Part shown: positions 23,747 through 32,906 of the stretch, one piece after another
How the letters are laid out: each line of letters begins with the position of its first letter
How positions within the stretch are numbered: position 1 is the first letter of the stretch
Source of the DNA: Capnocytophaga haemolytica
Lineage (GTDB): Bacteria > Bacteroidota > Bacteroidia > Flavobacteriales > Flavobacteriaceae
DNA length: 64,000 nucleotides
Direction: 5' to 3'
Assembly: GCF_001553545.1 (NCBI RefSeq)
Contig: NZ_CP014227.1
Coordinates: 2,214,501 to 2,278,500 of the forward strand
Made by a program: the position numbers and the translations under genes
Notes under the pieces: model-generated
What the model was told of the DNA's origin: nothing
What the model saw: only the letters and a program-made list of their open reading frames with translations
The model's database searches: none

Positions 23747-26700
23747 TTATAGGGAAACTTCTTCTGTTATATAGCGATCTAAGTAAAGTAAATATGCTGC
23801 TTTCACTTTCCAGCCCATCTTGCTAAGACACGCGGCATAACGCCTAAGTTGCTTTTTATGTGCGTCATACTCTTCACCTGTTTTGTAGTCCAAAATGTAA
23901 GTCTCTTTGCTCTGAGGGTTATGTGCTATCCTATCAGGGCGGAAGTAGTGCCCAAAGCCATCAATAAAGTCTCTCTCGATGTACTGCACATAATTGTCAT
24001 CCTTAAAGAAAGGCAATAGCAAGTCATTATTATTAGTCAAACGCTTTATTTCATCTGCGTCTTCATCGGTGATAAGCTGCTGTGCTAAGGCTGATTGTAG
24101 CACCACATCAACATCTTCCAATTTATAAATCTGGGTCATCAGCTCGTGCACTGTATTCCCTCGCTCAATAGCGTTGCGTTTATCGGCAAGCCATTGATCG
24201 GAAGCAGTAGTAGCAATGGTGTAAACAGGTTCTGTCCACACCTGAGGAAAGTGAATATATGCTCCTTCTGCACCAGCCTTCTTAGAGACAGGAAAATAAG
24301 GGTACCCATAGCTATAACAGTTTTCATTTTCAAGGGTGTAATCATTGGCACTGAGATAGCTATCCAACAGAGAGGCATAGCTCCGTTCACCCGCCTTAGG
24401 AAGCGCTGTAATCACATATAAAAAATGCTTAGGGCGCGTCATTGCCACATACAGCACATTGATTTCGTCAAGCAGCTTTTCCTCGTTATGCTGAGTGATG
24501 AACTCAGGGGCGTAATTGAGAGTATCGGAATAAGTCTCTAAGCTCCTATTGCTATTCACCAGCAAAAAGTCAAAACCATCATAGCGCTCACTGGGCACGG
24601 GGTGCCAAAGCACTTCCTCTTTTTTGTTCTCAATGAGCTTACTATCGGCAAAAGCGTATATAATCACAGGCGACTCCAAGCCCTTACTCTTGTGCACCGT
24701 CATTATCCGAATAGCATTGCGCCCCTCAGGTGAGCTAATGCTGATATCCTCCTTCTTCTCTTCCCAATACTCCAAGAAGTCGCCCAGCGAGCCTTTGCGG
24801 GCATTCTTAAAGTCGAACACAAGGTCGAGGAAGTGCGTCAAGTACGCATCCGATGGGTGGGCTATTCCAAAGCTACCTATGGCGTAAGCTATAGCCTCAT
24901 AGAGTGCGTACTGATTAAATTGCTCTAATGAAAAGTTATGCTGCTCAAAAAAAACACCAATAGGCTCATCAAGGTACTTTCTAATAAGGCTATCCACGTC
25001 CTTTATCCCTTTAAGGCGTATGTAATCAAAGAGCATTTTAACCTTGTACTCCCTGCTGTCGGAGTGGTAAAAGAGCTGCAAGAGCGATACTAAGAACTTC
25101 ACCGAAGGTACATTCATCAGCAGCAATGAGTCAGGCGAAACAACCTCTTTGCCATTTGCCGAAAGATAAGAGGCTATAGCAGCTCCTTCTTTATTCTTCC
25201 TCACCAGCACGGTGATATCCTTATCTGCTGCCCCTGCCCTATTGGCGTGCTCTATCTTTTCAAGCACTGCTTGGCAATAACGCTGCTCACGTAGGGTAAA
25301 CGTCTCAGGAATAAGCGGATCAAGAGGTTGCTCTTCCTTAGGGTCTAAGTTGAGGAACTGCACCTGCACATAGCCCTCACAGAGCTTGCCATCCTTATCT
25401 TTGTATTGGGTATAATCCTTATTCTTGGGGCAGTTCTGAGCTGCGTTCAGGTATAGGTCTTTGTAGATGCTCGCTCGAAACTCATTGGCTACAAACTTAA
25501 AAAAGTCATTGTTGAAGTCGATTACCTTAGGCAGGGTGCGGTAGTTATCATCGAGCGGTTTTGAGGTTGCTCCCACATCAAAAGGCTGCACTTCCTTTGA
25601 GTAAAGACCAATAAACTGCTCTGCCTTACCTCCTCTAAAGCGATAGATGGACTGCTTAGCATCGCCTACCAAAAGCAACGAGCCTTCCTCATCGTTATTC
25701 ATACTTTGCACAGAATCCTTCATCAGCGGAATGAGGTTCTTCCATTGCAGCTCAGAGGTATCTTGGAACTCATCGATGAAGTAATGCCGATAGCGCTCAC
25801 CAATATGCTCATAGATAAAGGGGATTGGCTGCCTTGATATCTCATCTGAAATTAGTCCGTTAAACTCCCATATCGGCAAGATATTCTCCTCTGTCTTGAT
25901 GAGCTCAACCTGCTCTTTGATGCGGCTGAGCAGTGCCAATGGGGTGATGAGCTTCAGTGCGTTCTTCACAAAGGAATGCACCGCGTATGCTTGCTTGATC
26001 GCTGTAAAGTAAGCGTGCACCTGTGGCTTTATAGCATCGAGTTTGTCAGTGTCTATCTTGCCTCTCTTACCTTCGGCATAAAGTGGCGCATTGGGGTCAG
26101 CTAAACTACTTTGCCAGCCTGCCCCCCACCCTGAAGGCTCTTTCTCAGGGGCATCACTGCGATTTTTAAAGAAGTCATACACCCAACCGTGGTCAAAGTT
26201 CAACCGCTCAATGCCGTTACTTTCCACCAATGCTAAGAAACTGTCAGCAGCTTGCTTAATAGTCGCTATTGCCTTATTGCGTTGCTCTGTAAGCGTCTTC
26301 TTCAGTCGCTTAAAGTCGTTAGGAGTTTTTGTTTCGAGGGCTTTCAGCGGTTGAAAGTGGTTCTCAGAGGAAAGCATCTTAGCGACTTGCAGCAACTCCT
26401 GACGCGTATCCCAGTTCTTATCCTCCTGCATCTTCTCATTGGAGAACTCAGTAATGAGCTGGGCGAGCTCCTCGCCTTCTCCTTCCTTACCAGCAAGGTC
26501 AAGCAGATTATCGACTGCCCGCTCCAAAAGGGTTTCGCTATCCAGCTGCACCTCAAAGAAAGGGTTCAGATGTAGCTCATACCAGAAGTTGCGTATCAGT
26601 TGATGGTTAAAGCTATCAATAGTAGTAACGTGGAAAGTGGCATAGTTATGCAGTATGTACTTAAGCAGCACATCGGCACGCTTGCGCAGCTCAATAGGCT

Positions 26701-26989
26701 TTAAAGAGAGCTCTTTACACAGCTCGACAAACATACTATTCGCCTCTATAAGCCCTCGCTCCTCGCGCTCTCGTTCAGTGAGTGAAAAGTCCTCTAACTC
26801 CTTGATAAGCCTGTCCTTCATCTCAAAGACTGCCTTATTGGTAAAAGTGATTGCCAGAAGGTGGCGGAAGTGCTCTTTATCCTCTGTGGAAAGGATAATC
26901 TTCAGGTATGATTTCACTAAATTACGCGTCTTGCCTGAGCCTGCTGAGGCGTTGTATATGGTAAAGTTCTTATAGTCCCGTGCATTCAT
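23747..26989 (-). CDS. AddA/RecB-type UvrD-family helicase with C-terminal nuclease
   Basis: A 1080-residue superfamily 1A helicase for double-strand break processing. Motifs: Walker A ASAGSGKT (14-21), LLAITFTNKAVFEMKDR (Ia), FHVTTIDSF, DEFQDTSELQW (406-), LLVGDAKQSIYRFRGG, RIMTVHKSKGLESPVI and NVLYVAMTRPKHFLYVI. The C-terminus holds a RecB-type nuclease: HELMTQIY, RPDRIAHNPQSKETYILDYKTGEEYDAHKKQLRRY, with the Asp and the DYK catalytic set. The AddB-like partner normally expected is not adjacent. Its promoter ends 5 bases before the ATG, so the mRNA may be leaderless. Confidence 0.93.
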   Translation of the reverse strand: MNARDYKNFTIYNASAGSGKTRNLVKSYLKIILSTEDKEHFRHLLAITFTNKAVFEMKDRLIKELEDFSLTEREREERGLIEANSMFVELCKELSLKPIELRKRADVLLKYILHNYATFHVTTIDSFNHQLIRNFWYELHLNPFFEVQLDSETLLERAVDNLLDLAGKEGEGEELAQLITEFSNEKMQEDKNWDTRQELLQVAKMLSSENHFQPLKALETKTPNDFKRLKKTLTEQRNKAIATIKQAADSFLALVESNGIERLNFDHGWVYDFFKNRSDAPEKEPSGWGAGWQSSLADPNAPLYAEGKRGKIDTDKLDAIKPQVHAYFTAIKQAYAVHSFVKNALKLITPLALLSRIKEQVELIKTEENILPIWEFNGLISDEISRQPIPFIYEHIGERYRHYFIDEFQDTSELQWKNLIPLMKDSVQSMNNDEEGSLLLVGDAKQSIYRFRGGKAEQFIGLYSKEVQPFDVGATSKPLDDNYRTLPKVIDFNNDFFKFVANEFRASIYKDLYLNAAQNCPKNKDYTQYKDKDGKLCEGYVQVQFLNLDPKEEQPLDPLIPETFTLREQRYCQAVLEKIEHANRAGAADKDITVLVRKNKEGAAIASYLSANGKEVVSPDSLLLMNVPSVKFLVSLLQLFYHSDSREYKVKMLFDYIRLKGIKDVDSLIRKYLDEPIGVFFEQHNFSLEQFNQYALYEAIAYAIGSFGIAHPSDAYLTHFLDLVFDFKNARKGSLGDFLEYWEEKKEDISISSPEGRNAIRIMTVHKSKGLESPVIIYAFADSKLIENKKEEVLWHPVPSERYDGFDFLLVNSNRSLETYSDTLNYAPEFITQHNEEKLLDEINVLYVAMTRPKHFLYVITALPKAGERSYASLLDSYLSANDYTLENENCYSYGYPYFPVSKKAGAEGAYIHFPQVWTEPVYTIATTASDQWLADKRNAIERGNTVHELMTQIYKLEDVDVVLQSALAQQLITDEDADEIKRLTNNNDLLLPFFKDDNYVQYIERDFIDGFGHYFRPDRIAHNPQSKETYILDYKTGEEYDAHKKQLRRYAACLSKMGWKVKAAYLLYLDRYITEEVSL

Positions 26990-26994
26990 AGCGA

Positions 26995-27024
26995 CAAAAG
27001 TACGACTTTATTTTTACAATACAA
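26995..27024 (-). promoter_or_regulatory. addA-like gene promoter, probably leaderless
   Basis: Minus strand TTG (27024-27022), 19-bp spacer, TACTTTTG (27002-26995), then five bases and the ATG at 26989. With transcription starting about 5-7 bases after the box, the leader would be 0-2 bases. Confidence 0.7.
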
Positions 27025-27102
27025 GTTATTGATAAATTATTTTTGCATAGGTCAATCGCACGGGATTTACGTCGCACTCTCAGCTATTCTGCTAACAAAG
27101 CA

Positions 27103-27245
27103 CCGTTGATCTCGGCTGGATATGCGGTTCACTTGCTGCTCACTTGCCGTTCATCTCAAAGAAGAGTATTACTTTAGTATTGAGTTGGTATTAGGTTAGT
27201 ATTAGGTTTAGTACAGAACCAACGAATAATCAACGAATTATGATT
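27103..27245. repeat. 11-bp-period array B, thirteen units
   Basis: Thirteen consecutive 11-bp frames. Best blocks: CCGTTGATCTC (27103) and CCGTTCATCTC (27147), 10 of 11 identical; CGGTTCACTTG/CTGCTCACTTG (27125-27146); TTACTTTAGTA/TTGAGTTGGTA/TTAGGTTAGTA (27169-27201); GAACCAAC/GAATAATCAAC/GAATTATGATT (to 27245). It fills the divergent gap between the AddA-like gene and the barrel protein gene; nothing else was seen there besides promoters. Confidence 0.75.
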
Positions 27246-27353
27246 GCGCAAAAAACGACCTATTTACACACTTTGCGACCTCATAAGTTCGTGTTTTTGT
27301 GCAATTAAGCTATTTTTTGCACCGCACTTATAGGATTGTATCAGATTATTTAC

Positions 27354-27361
27354 TATCTTTG
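27354..27361 (+). promoter_or_regulatory. -7 element before the barrel protein gene
   Basis: TATCTTTG followed by CATCCTCAAA, 24 bases before the ATG; no convincing TTTG at the -33 position. Confidence 0.6.
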
Positions 27362-27384
27362 CATCCTCAAAGGAATAGTTTTAA

Positions 27385-28179
27385 ATGGGTTTTATTCGTT
27401 TCGCATTCGTTGTGTATCTGATAAGCTTCTCAGCTTATGGACAGATTGTTTTCACGGAAAGTTTTACCTCTCCGATTGATACCACACGCTCTTGGCAAGG
27501 CACCATTGCCCCTGAACTGAACTTCAAGACTGAAAAACAGGATTATTTCAGTTTTAAAAACAATGCCAATGTGAGCTTTTTGTTCGAGCAAAAGAAGGCT
27601 TTTACCATCATAAATCAGTTGGAATTTGCCACTTATGGCAATACGGTAAACGTGAGCAATGGCTTCGTACACGGTGAATACCGCTACTTAGTGCGCCCTG
27701 CTGTAGAGGTGTATCCTTTTGTAGAATCGGTATGGGCACCGAGCCGAGGTTTGCGCATAAGGGTAGCCTCTGGGCTGCAATCGCGTTACCGCATCCTGAA
27801 TGCCAATACTTTTTGGATTATCACAGGGGTAGGCATCTTCTACGAATATGAAAAGTGGAACTACGATGGGGTACCCGATGGGGTGGTATATGTAGATGAA
27901 GGTTATAAACAACATCACTTAATTAAGGGACAGCTATTTAGTAGTTTTAAACTACACCTCACTGAAAAATGGAAGCTCATCATAAGTGGCTATATGCATA
28001 CCCGCTTGGATAGCAACATAAAGAACCCACGCTTTGCATATAGTGTTGATTTAAAGCACAATGTCACAGAGCATTTCGGTGTGTGGCTATCCTATCAAGC
28101 GATACATCACACCAAGCCCATTGTGCCTGTAAAGAAGGACTATATAGTACTCACTGGGGGCGTATTTGTATCTTGGTAA
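27385..28179 (+). CDS. DUF481-like outer-membrane beta-barrel protein
   Basis: A 264-residue protein with a signal peptide (MGFIRFAFVVYLISFSAYGQ) followed by alternating strands rich in aromatic residues, typical of a small outer-membrane barrel. Patterns such as LNFKTEKQDYFSFKNNANVSFLFEQKKAFTIINQLEFATYGNTV and HGEYRYLVRPAVEVYPFVESVWAP resemble DUF481 proteins, and the last strand ends in a hydrophobic residue plus Trp (VLTGGVFVSW), the usual Bam signal position. Function unknown. It stands alone between array B and a separate promoter for the next gene. Confidence 0.7.
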   Translation: MGFIRFAFVVYLISFSAYGQIVFTESFTSPIDTTRSWQGTIAPELNFKTEKQDYFSFKNNANVSFLFEQKKAFTIINQLEFATYGNTVNVSNGFVHGEYRYLVRPAVEVYPFVESVWAPSRGLRIRVASGLQSRYRILNANTFWIITGVGIFYEYEKWNYDGVPDGVVYVDEGYKQHHLIKGQLFSSFKLHLTEKWKLIISGYMHTRLDSNIKNPRFAYSVDLKHNVTEHFGVWLSYQAIHHTKPIVPVKKDYIVLTGGVFVSW

Positions 28180-28233
28180 GCATCAAACAATCAGCCGTAT
28201 AACAAACCGGTGAGCACATTTCTCTCAAAAATA

Positions 28234-28265
28234 TTTGGCTATGACAAAATAACGCACGACCTTTG
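28234..28265 (+). promoter_or_regulatory. Promoter of the small membrane protein gene
   Basis: TTTG at 28234-28237, 20-bp spacer, GACCTTTG at 28258-28265 (first base differs from the consensus), followed by CAG. The start codon is 33 bases downstream. Confidence 0.65.
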
Positions 28266-28298
28266 CAGTTCCATTCAGCAAAACAAATAGACAAACGA

Positions 28299-28475
28299 AT
28301 GAATAAAAACACTATATTAGGTTGGGCAGCCTTAATAATGCTCGTGATGGGGCTACTACTCATCGGTTTGGGAATATTCCGCTATGAAGAGATAGCAGGC
28401 TTGGGCTTTGCAGCAACGGGCATTGGCTTTTTAGCTATCGCGTGGGTATTTAATGCCCTAAAAGGAAGGGTATAG
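28299..28475 (+). CDS. Small two-helix membrane protein
   Basis: A 58-residue protein from ATG 28299 (MNKNTILGWAAL). The in-frame start at 28263 falls within the -7 element and is rejected. Two hydrophobic helices (about residues 6-28 and 33-52) separated by a short charged loop (FRYEEI) suggest an inner-membrane hairpin. No family recognised. A bulged 12-bp hairpin after the stop looks like its terminator, so it is probably a separate transcription unit. Confidence 0.6.
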   Translation: MNKNTILGWAALIMLVMGLLLIGLGIFRYEEIAGLGFAATGIGFLAIAWVFNALKGRV

Positions 28476-28508
28476 CTTTATAGCGAATAGCGAAAGTGCT
28501 ATACCTTC
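28464..28508 (+). terminator. Hairpin after the small membrane protein gene
   Basis: GGAAGG(G)TATAGC pairs with GCTATACCTTCC across a 21-base loop, with one bulged G, followed by an A/T-rich stretch. The loop contains two ATAGCGA heptads. Confidence 0.5.
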
Positions 28509-28541
28509 CTCAATAATAAAAAGATTAACAACGATTAAATT

Positions 28542-28826
28542 ATGACCTATACAATTCAATTTGCAGATAATAACATACAGTCAGTAGCTTTATTAAACTA
28601 CTTGAAAACCCTTGATTTTGTAACAATTAAAGAGCAAAGTCTCTCTCAAAGGGCGATGAACCCGAGGGAGGAGTATCAGACAATGATGAAACACCTTAGC
28701 CCTGAGGAGAGAAAACAAGCGGCGCATATTGAAGATGCCATTCGAGAAGTTTATGATATAAGAGCAGGAAGGGCAGCGGCTGTGCCCTTTGATGATTTTT
28801 TGGATACCCTTGACGATGAAGATTAG
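28542..28826 (+). CDS. Probable antitoxin of a RelE-type toxin-antitoxin pair
   Basis: A 94-residue acidic protein directly upstream of, and overlapping by 11 bases, a RelE/ParE-type toxin gene. This order and overlap are the main evidence for an antitoxin. The N-terminus (TYTIQFADNNIQSVALLNYLKTLDFVTIK) looks like a strand-helix-strand unit; I see no clear ribbon-helix-helix or HTH. The acidic C-terminal end FDDFLDTLDDED would suit toxin neutralisation. Family unknown. Confidence 0.65.
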   Translation: MTYTIQFADNNIQSVALLNYLKTLDFVTIKEQSLSQRAMNPREEYQTMMKHLSPEERKQAAHIEDAIREVYDIRAGRAAAVPFDDFLDTLDDED

Positions 28827-29202
28827 TTTTGATACCACCAAGATTTTTAGAAAAGAATTTAAGAGTCTTTTCAAAAAGTATAAGAGTCTTAAAAAAGATA
28901 TTACTAACCTACGAGCGGAGATAGAAGCAAATCCTAACATAGGCATACCCTTAGGAGATGGCTTTCGAAAGATTAGAATGCAAATTACTACTAAGAACCA
29001 AGGGAAAAGTGGCGGAGCAAGAGTAATTACACACGAAGTGCTTATACAAACTGAAGAAACAGCATTGGAGATAAGGTCAATTCTATTTGCCTCAATTTAT
29101 GACAAATCAGAGAATGATAGTATTGACATAGCTATTCTCAAAAAAAACTTAGAAAAAGAGATTACAGAAAAAGATAAGAACGTTATAACGATTAAAGATT
29201 AA
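28816..29202 (+). CDS. RelE/ParE family toxin
   Basis: A 128-residue basic protein starting at ATG 28816 within the antitoxin gene; the upstream in-frame starts would lengthen the overlap without support. FRKEFKSLFKKYKSLKKDI, the RKIRM strand, GKSGGARVITHEVLI and ILFASIYDKSENDSI match RelE-like mRNA interferases or ParE relatives, in which the C-terminal IYDKSE..NI block is characteristic. Targets cannot be told from sequence. Its last codons already belong to the 7-bp-period array that fills the gap to gapN. Confidence 0.82.
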   Translation: MKISFDTTKIFRKEFKSLFKKYKSLKKDITNLRAEIEANPNIGIPLGDGFRKIRMQITTKNQGKSGGARVITHEVLIQTEETALEIRSILFASIYDKSENDSIDIAILKKNLEKEITEKDKNVITIKD

Positions 29203-29239
29203 GGCTAATCACTAAGCCCTAATCACTAAACACTAAAAG
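29189..29239. repeat. 7-bp-period array before gapN
   Basis: CTAATCA, CTAAGCC, CTAATCA, CTAAACA, CTAAAAG in unbroken 7-bp phase over 29205-29239, preceded in the same phase by GATTAA-containing units inside the last toxin codons (29189-29202). The array ends 10 bases before the gapN ATG. Confidence 0.8.
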
Positions 29240-29249
29240 AAAATAATAA

Positions 29250-30836
29250 ATGAAAAACTTTACACCTATACCTGAGCAGTATCAGGTAACTCCTTTTCGT
29301 CAGGACACTTACTTAGTGAATGGCGACCTCAGGAAATGGAAAGGCGAATTTGCCGATATCTATTCTACCATTTCCTCCACTGATAACTATGCTCCCACGC
29401 TTTTGGGGAGTGTGCCTGCATTGGGCGAGTCGCAAGCGTTGGAGGCACTGCATTCAGCTTGTGAGGCTTATAACAAAGGCAAGGGCTTATGGCCTACAAT
29501 GAAAGTGAAAGACCGCATCGCTTGTATGTTGAAGTTTGTACAACAGATGAAGAAACAGCGCGATGAGGTAGTGAAGCTGATGATGTGGGAAATAGGCAAG
29601 AGCTTGGAGGATTCCACCAAAGAGTTTGACCGTACTGTTGAGTACATCTACGACACGATTGACGCTTACAAAGCCCTTGACCACGAGTCGTCTACTTTTG
29701 TAAAACGCGATGGAGTGTATGCACATATACGCCGCGGTCCATTAGGAGTGGTGCTCTGCCTTGGACCTTATAACTACCCTCTGAATGAGACTTTTGCACT
29801 GATCATCCCTGCACTTATTATGGGTAACACAGTGATCTTTAAGCCTGCCAAACACGGGGTACTCTTGTTTACACCGCTCTTGGAGGCCTTTCAGAGTTCA
29901 TTTCCTCGTGGGGTGATTAACATCCTCTATGGGCGTGGACGTGTGGTAGCTCCGCCCATTATGCAAAGCGGACGTGTGGAGGTGCTGGCACTCATTGGCA
30001 ATAGCAAGACGGCAAACGTGTTGCAAGATCAGCACCCTAAGAAAAACCGTCTGCGCTTGGTGTTCGGTTTGGAGGCAAAGAACCCAGCGGTGATTCTGCC
30101 TGATGCTAACTTAGAGTTGGCAGTAGATGAATGTGTAAAAGGAGCGTTGTCGTTCAACGGACAGCGTTGTACAGCCTTGAAGATTATCTACGTACACGAG
30201 AAGGTGAAAGATAAGTTCTTAGAGATGTTCACCAAGCGTGTAGATGCCCTTAAATATGGCAACCCTTGGGACGACAAGGTGATGCTCACCCCGCTGCCCG
30301 AAGTGGAAAAACCTGCGTACATCGCTGAGCTCATCGACGATGCGCTGGCTAAGGGTGCTAAGATATTGAATAAGCGAGGCGGTGAGCGCACTGAGAACTT
30401 CATTTTCCCAGCAGTGCTCTACCCTGTAACTACCAATATGCGTGCTTATAAAGAAGAGCAGTTTGGTCCGCTGGTGCCCGTAAAGCCTTTCTCGCATATC
30501 AACGAGATTATCGATGAGATTTCCGACTCAAACTACGGGCAACAAATAAGCCTCTTCGGAGAGGATGCTTACGAGCTTTCGCCACTGATTGACACCTTGG
30601 TGAACTTAGTGTGCCGCGTGAACCTCAACAGTTTGTGCCAACGCGGTCCTGACGTCTTTCCATTTACAGGTAGAAAGGACTCGGCGGTAGGTACGCTCAG
30701 CGTGCACGATGCACTAAGGTCGTTCTCAATACGCACCTTTGTAGCCTCACGCGACAATGACTACAACAACAAGATCGTTGAGAACCTACTCCATACAGGG
30801 GCTTCAAACTTTATGAATACGGACTATATCTTGTAG
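29250..30836 (+). CDS. gapN: NADP-dependent non-phosphorylating glyceraldehyde-3-phosphate dehydrogenase
   Basis: An aldehyde dehydrogenase superfamily enzyme that oxidises glyceraldehyde 3-phosphate directly to 3-phosphoglycerate and makes NADPH. The 528 residues contain [32 protein letters not shown], the Glu-bearing [17 protein letters not shown] and the catalytic Cys307 in [25 protein letters not shown] follows. Length is above the 475 of the streptococcal enzyme but normal for the Bacteroidota branch. Specific substrate is assigned by family resemblance. A strong palindromic terminator follows the stop. Confidence 0.88.
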   Translation: MKNFTPIPEQYQVTPFRQDTYLVNGDLRKWKGEFADIYSTISSTDNYAPTLLGSVPALGESQALEALHSACEAYNKGKGLWPTMKVKDRIACMLKFVQQMKKQRDEVVKLMMWEIGKSLEDSTKEFDRTVEYIYDTIDAYKALDHESSTFVKRDGVYAHIRRGPLGVVLCLGPYNYPLNETFALIIPALIMGNTVIFKPAKHGVLLFTPLLEAFQSSFPRGVINILYGRGRVVAPPIMQSGRVEVLALIGNSKTANVLQDQHPKKNRLRLVFGLEAKNPAVILPDANLELAVDECVKGALSFNGQRCTALKIIYVHEKVKDKFLEMFTKRVDALKYGNPWDDKVMLTPLPEVEKPAYIAELIDDALAKGAKILNKRGGERTENFIFPAVLYPVTTNMRAYKEEQFGPLVPVKPFSHINEIIDEISDSNYGQQISLFGEDAYELSPLIDTLVNLVCRVNLNSLCQRGPDVFPFTGRKDSAVGTLSVHDALRSFSIRTFVASRDNDYNNKIVENLLHTGASNFMNTDYIL

Positions 30837-30855
30837 TTTATTTCTGGTTATCACT

Positions 30856-30889
30856 AAATAGCCGCTGCGAATTCGCAGCGGCTATTTTT
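30856..30889. terminator. Bidirectional terminator between gapN and glycosyltransferase genes
   Basis: A perfect 32-bp palindrome at 30856-30887 (AAATAGCCGCTGCGAA and its complement, with GAATTC in the centre), with T-runs on the 3' side in the + direction and A-run for the other strand. It lies between convergent genes. Confidence 0.9.
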
Positions 30890-30906
30890 ATATCCGTATA
30901 GTAGGT

Positions 30907-30939
30907 AGATCCGTTATTGCTTCGTTTGTTATTCGTTAA
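30907..30939. repeat. 11-bp-period array E, three units
   Basis: AGATCCGTTAT, TGCTTCGTTTG, TTATTCGTTAA in 11-bp phase, sharing the YCGTT core of arrays C and D. It lies between the gapN terminator and the glycosyltransferase stop and covers the stop codon (30936-30938). Confidence 0.65.
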
Positions 30940-31928
30940 AAAAACAGATGAGGAAAGAGTGCTTCGGGGGTTTCTTTGGAAGTGGCTATCTTGAAGGTAG
31001 CCCACGCAAAACCAAAACCATAGCTGAAGAACTGTACTAATAGCGCCCAGAGGGAGAGTAGACCTATCACTACACTTTTATTAGCTCGAGCGCTGTCAAA
31101 AGCAATGAGGATAAAGTAGCACAAATAGATGAGTATCCCTGCTATATATCCAAAGCAGGAGGCTACTACTGAAAGGATGAGCCCTATTGAGAAGAGCAAT
31201 GGCAACCAGAAAGTGAGCCTACGGGTATGCGGATACCAATGATTGAGGATGGCACGTGTTTGCCCAAATTTACTGACTTGTTTCTGGAATTTCTGCCACG
31301 AGATACGGCGCTTGTGGTAGACAAAGGCGCTGGGGATAAAAGTCGTCTGAAAGCCTTGTTGCCAAAGCCTTATCACCAGATCAGGATCCTCGCCAGGGTG
31401 GATATTGCCAAAACCGCCTGTGGCTTCAAAAGCCTTACGAGAGAGCCCCATATTGAAACTGCGAGGTTCGAACTTTTGTACACTTTTTTCTTTACCTCGG
31501 ATGCCTCCTGTGGTCAGTAGCGAAGTCATCACATAGTTGATTGCCTTCTGTATGGTGGTGAAACTCTCGTCGGCTGTGTCAGGACCTCCAAAGCAGTCTA
31601 CATAGTTCTTTTGCAGGAAATCATCAACTGCCTCCAAATAATACGGTGGCAGGATACAGTCAGAGTCCAAGATGAGAAAGTAATCTCCTGAGGCGTGCTG
31701 CATTCCGTAATTGCGCGAACTCCCAGGTCCTGAGTTCTGCTTAGACAAGTAGGTTATATTGAGTTTTTTGGCATAATTTTCGCATATTGTTTCTGCGGGC
31801 AGCGTAGAGCCATCTTCTATTACAACTACCTCAAAAGAAGCTTCATAAGTTTGCTGTGTGAGGCTTTGGAGGAGTTCGTCAACTTCCTCTGGGCGGTTGT
31901 AGACGGGTATGATAAAGCTATAATTCAT
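30936..31928 (-). CDS. Family 2 glycosyltransferase
   Basis: A 330-residue membrane-associated GT-A enzyme. The N-terminal domain shows FIIPVYNRPEEVDELLQSL, VVVIEDGS, the donor-binding NSGPGSSRNYGMQHASGDYFLILDSDCILPP (DxD-type motif DSDC) and GGFGNIHPGEDPDLVIRLWQQGF with the catalytic ED. The C-terminus has three or four hydrophobic helices (about residues 235-315). The polymer and sugar are unknown. It is transcribed alone and divergently from rpoD with a 103-base gap. Confidence 0.9.
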   Translation of the reverse strand: MNYSFIIPVYNRPEEVDELLQSLTQQTYEASFEVVVIEDGSTLPAETICENYAKKLNITYLSKQNSGPGSSRNYGMQHASGDYFLILDSDCILPPYYLEAVDDFLQKNYVDCFGGPDTADESFTTIQKAINYVMTSLLTTGGIRGKEKSVQKFEPRSFNMGLSRKAFEATGGFGNIHPGEDPDLVIRLWQQGFQTTFIPSAFVYHKRRISWQKFQKQVSKFGQTRAILNHWYPHTRRLTFWLPLLFSIGLILSVVASCFGYIAGILIYLCYFILIAFDSARANKSVVIGLLSLWALLVQFFSYGFGFAWATFKIATSKETPEALFPHLFF

Positions 31929-31953
31929 CTGTTAATAGAATGTTAATTTTTTA

Positions 31954-31961
31954 TACTTTTG
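31954..31961 (+). promoter_or_regulatory. -7 element before rpoD
   Basis: TACTTTTG followed by TAAC, 70 bases before the rpoD ATG; the -33 element is not clear. This is the only divergent gap in the window without an 11-bp-period array. Confidence 0.5.
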
Positions 31962-32031
31962 TAACTTTTCAACTTACCCATACGTATAATAGGCTGAGTA
32001 AGAAAATACAAAGTTAAGACTATTTTTTTAA

Positions 32032-32895
32032 ATGAGACAACTAAAAATAACCAAACAGGTTACTAATAGAGAGACGGCTTCCCTTGATAAGTACCTTCAA
32101 GAGATTGGTAGAGTGGAGCTTATCACTGCTGATGAAGAGGTTGAATTAGCACAACGCATTAAGGCTGGCGACGTTGCTGCCTTAGAGAAGCTCACTAAAG
32201 CCAATTTACGCTTTGTGGTATCAGTAGCCAAGCAATACCAAAACCAAGGTCTTACACTTCCTGACCTTATCAATGAAGGCAACTTAGGACTTATAAAAGC
32301 AGCACAACGCTTTGACGAAACACGTGGTTTTAAATTCATTTCGTATGCCGTATGGTGGATACGCCAATCGATCTTGCAGGCACTGGCTGAGCAATCGCGT
32401 ATTGTGCGCCTTCCGCTCAATAAGATAGGCTCTATCAACAAGATCAACAAGATGTACGCTTATTTGGAGCAAGCCAATGAGCGTGTGCCTTCTGCTGAGG
32501 AGATTGCCAAAGAGCTTGATATGTCGGTCAATGATGTGAAGGAGTCGATGAAGAATGCTGGGCGACACATCTCAATGGATGCGCCTTTGGTAGAGGGTGA
32601 GGACTCTAACTTATACGACGTGCTTCGCAGTAATGAATCGCCTAACCCTGACCGTGATTTGATATTGGAGTCGTTGCGTACGGAAATTGAGCGTGCTTTG
32701 GAGACGCTTACCCCTCGAGAGGCTGATGTAGTAAGGCTTTACTACGGCTTAGGCGAGCGCCACGCAATGACCTTAGAGGAAATAGGCGAGGCATTTGAGC
32801 TCACCCGCGAGCGTGTACGTCAGATTAAAGAGAAGGCGATCCGCAGGCTCAAACACACTTCGCGAAGCAAAATACTAAAAACTTATTTAGGATAA
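32032..32895 (+). CDS. rpoD: Primary RNA polymerase sigma factor
   Basis: The housekeeping sigma-70 of Bacteroidota, 287 residues, without region 1.1 or the non-conserved insert. Seen in order: region 1.2 ([27 protein letters not shown]), region 2 with [32 protein letters not shown], region 3 ([19 protein letters not shown]), and region 4 with [27 protein letters not shown], the -33 recognition helix. It reads the TTTG/TANNTTTG promoters found throughout this window. A 7-bp-period array with a large hairpin separates it from recJ. Confidence 0.97.
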   Translation: MRQLKITKQVTNRETASLDKYLQEIGRVELITADEEVELAQRIKAGDVAALEKLTKANLRFVVSVAKQYQNQGLTLPDLINEGNLGLIKAAQRFDETRGFKFISYAVWWIRQSILQALAEQSRIVRLPLNKIGSINKINKMYAYLEQANERVPSAEEIAKELDMSVNDVKESMKNAGRHISMDAPLVEGEDSNLYDVLRSNESPNPDRDLILESLRTEIERALETLTPREADVVRLYYGLGERHAMTLEEIGEAFELTRERVRQIKEKAIRRLKHTSRSKILKTYLG

Positions 32896-32906
32896 AAAGA
32901 AAGCAG

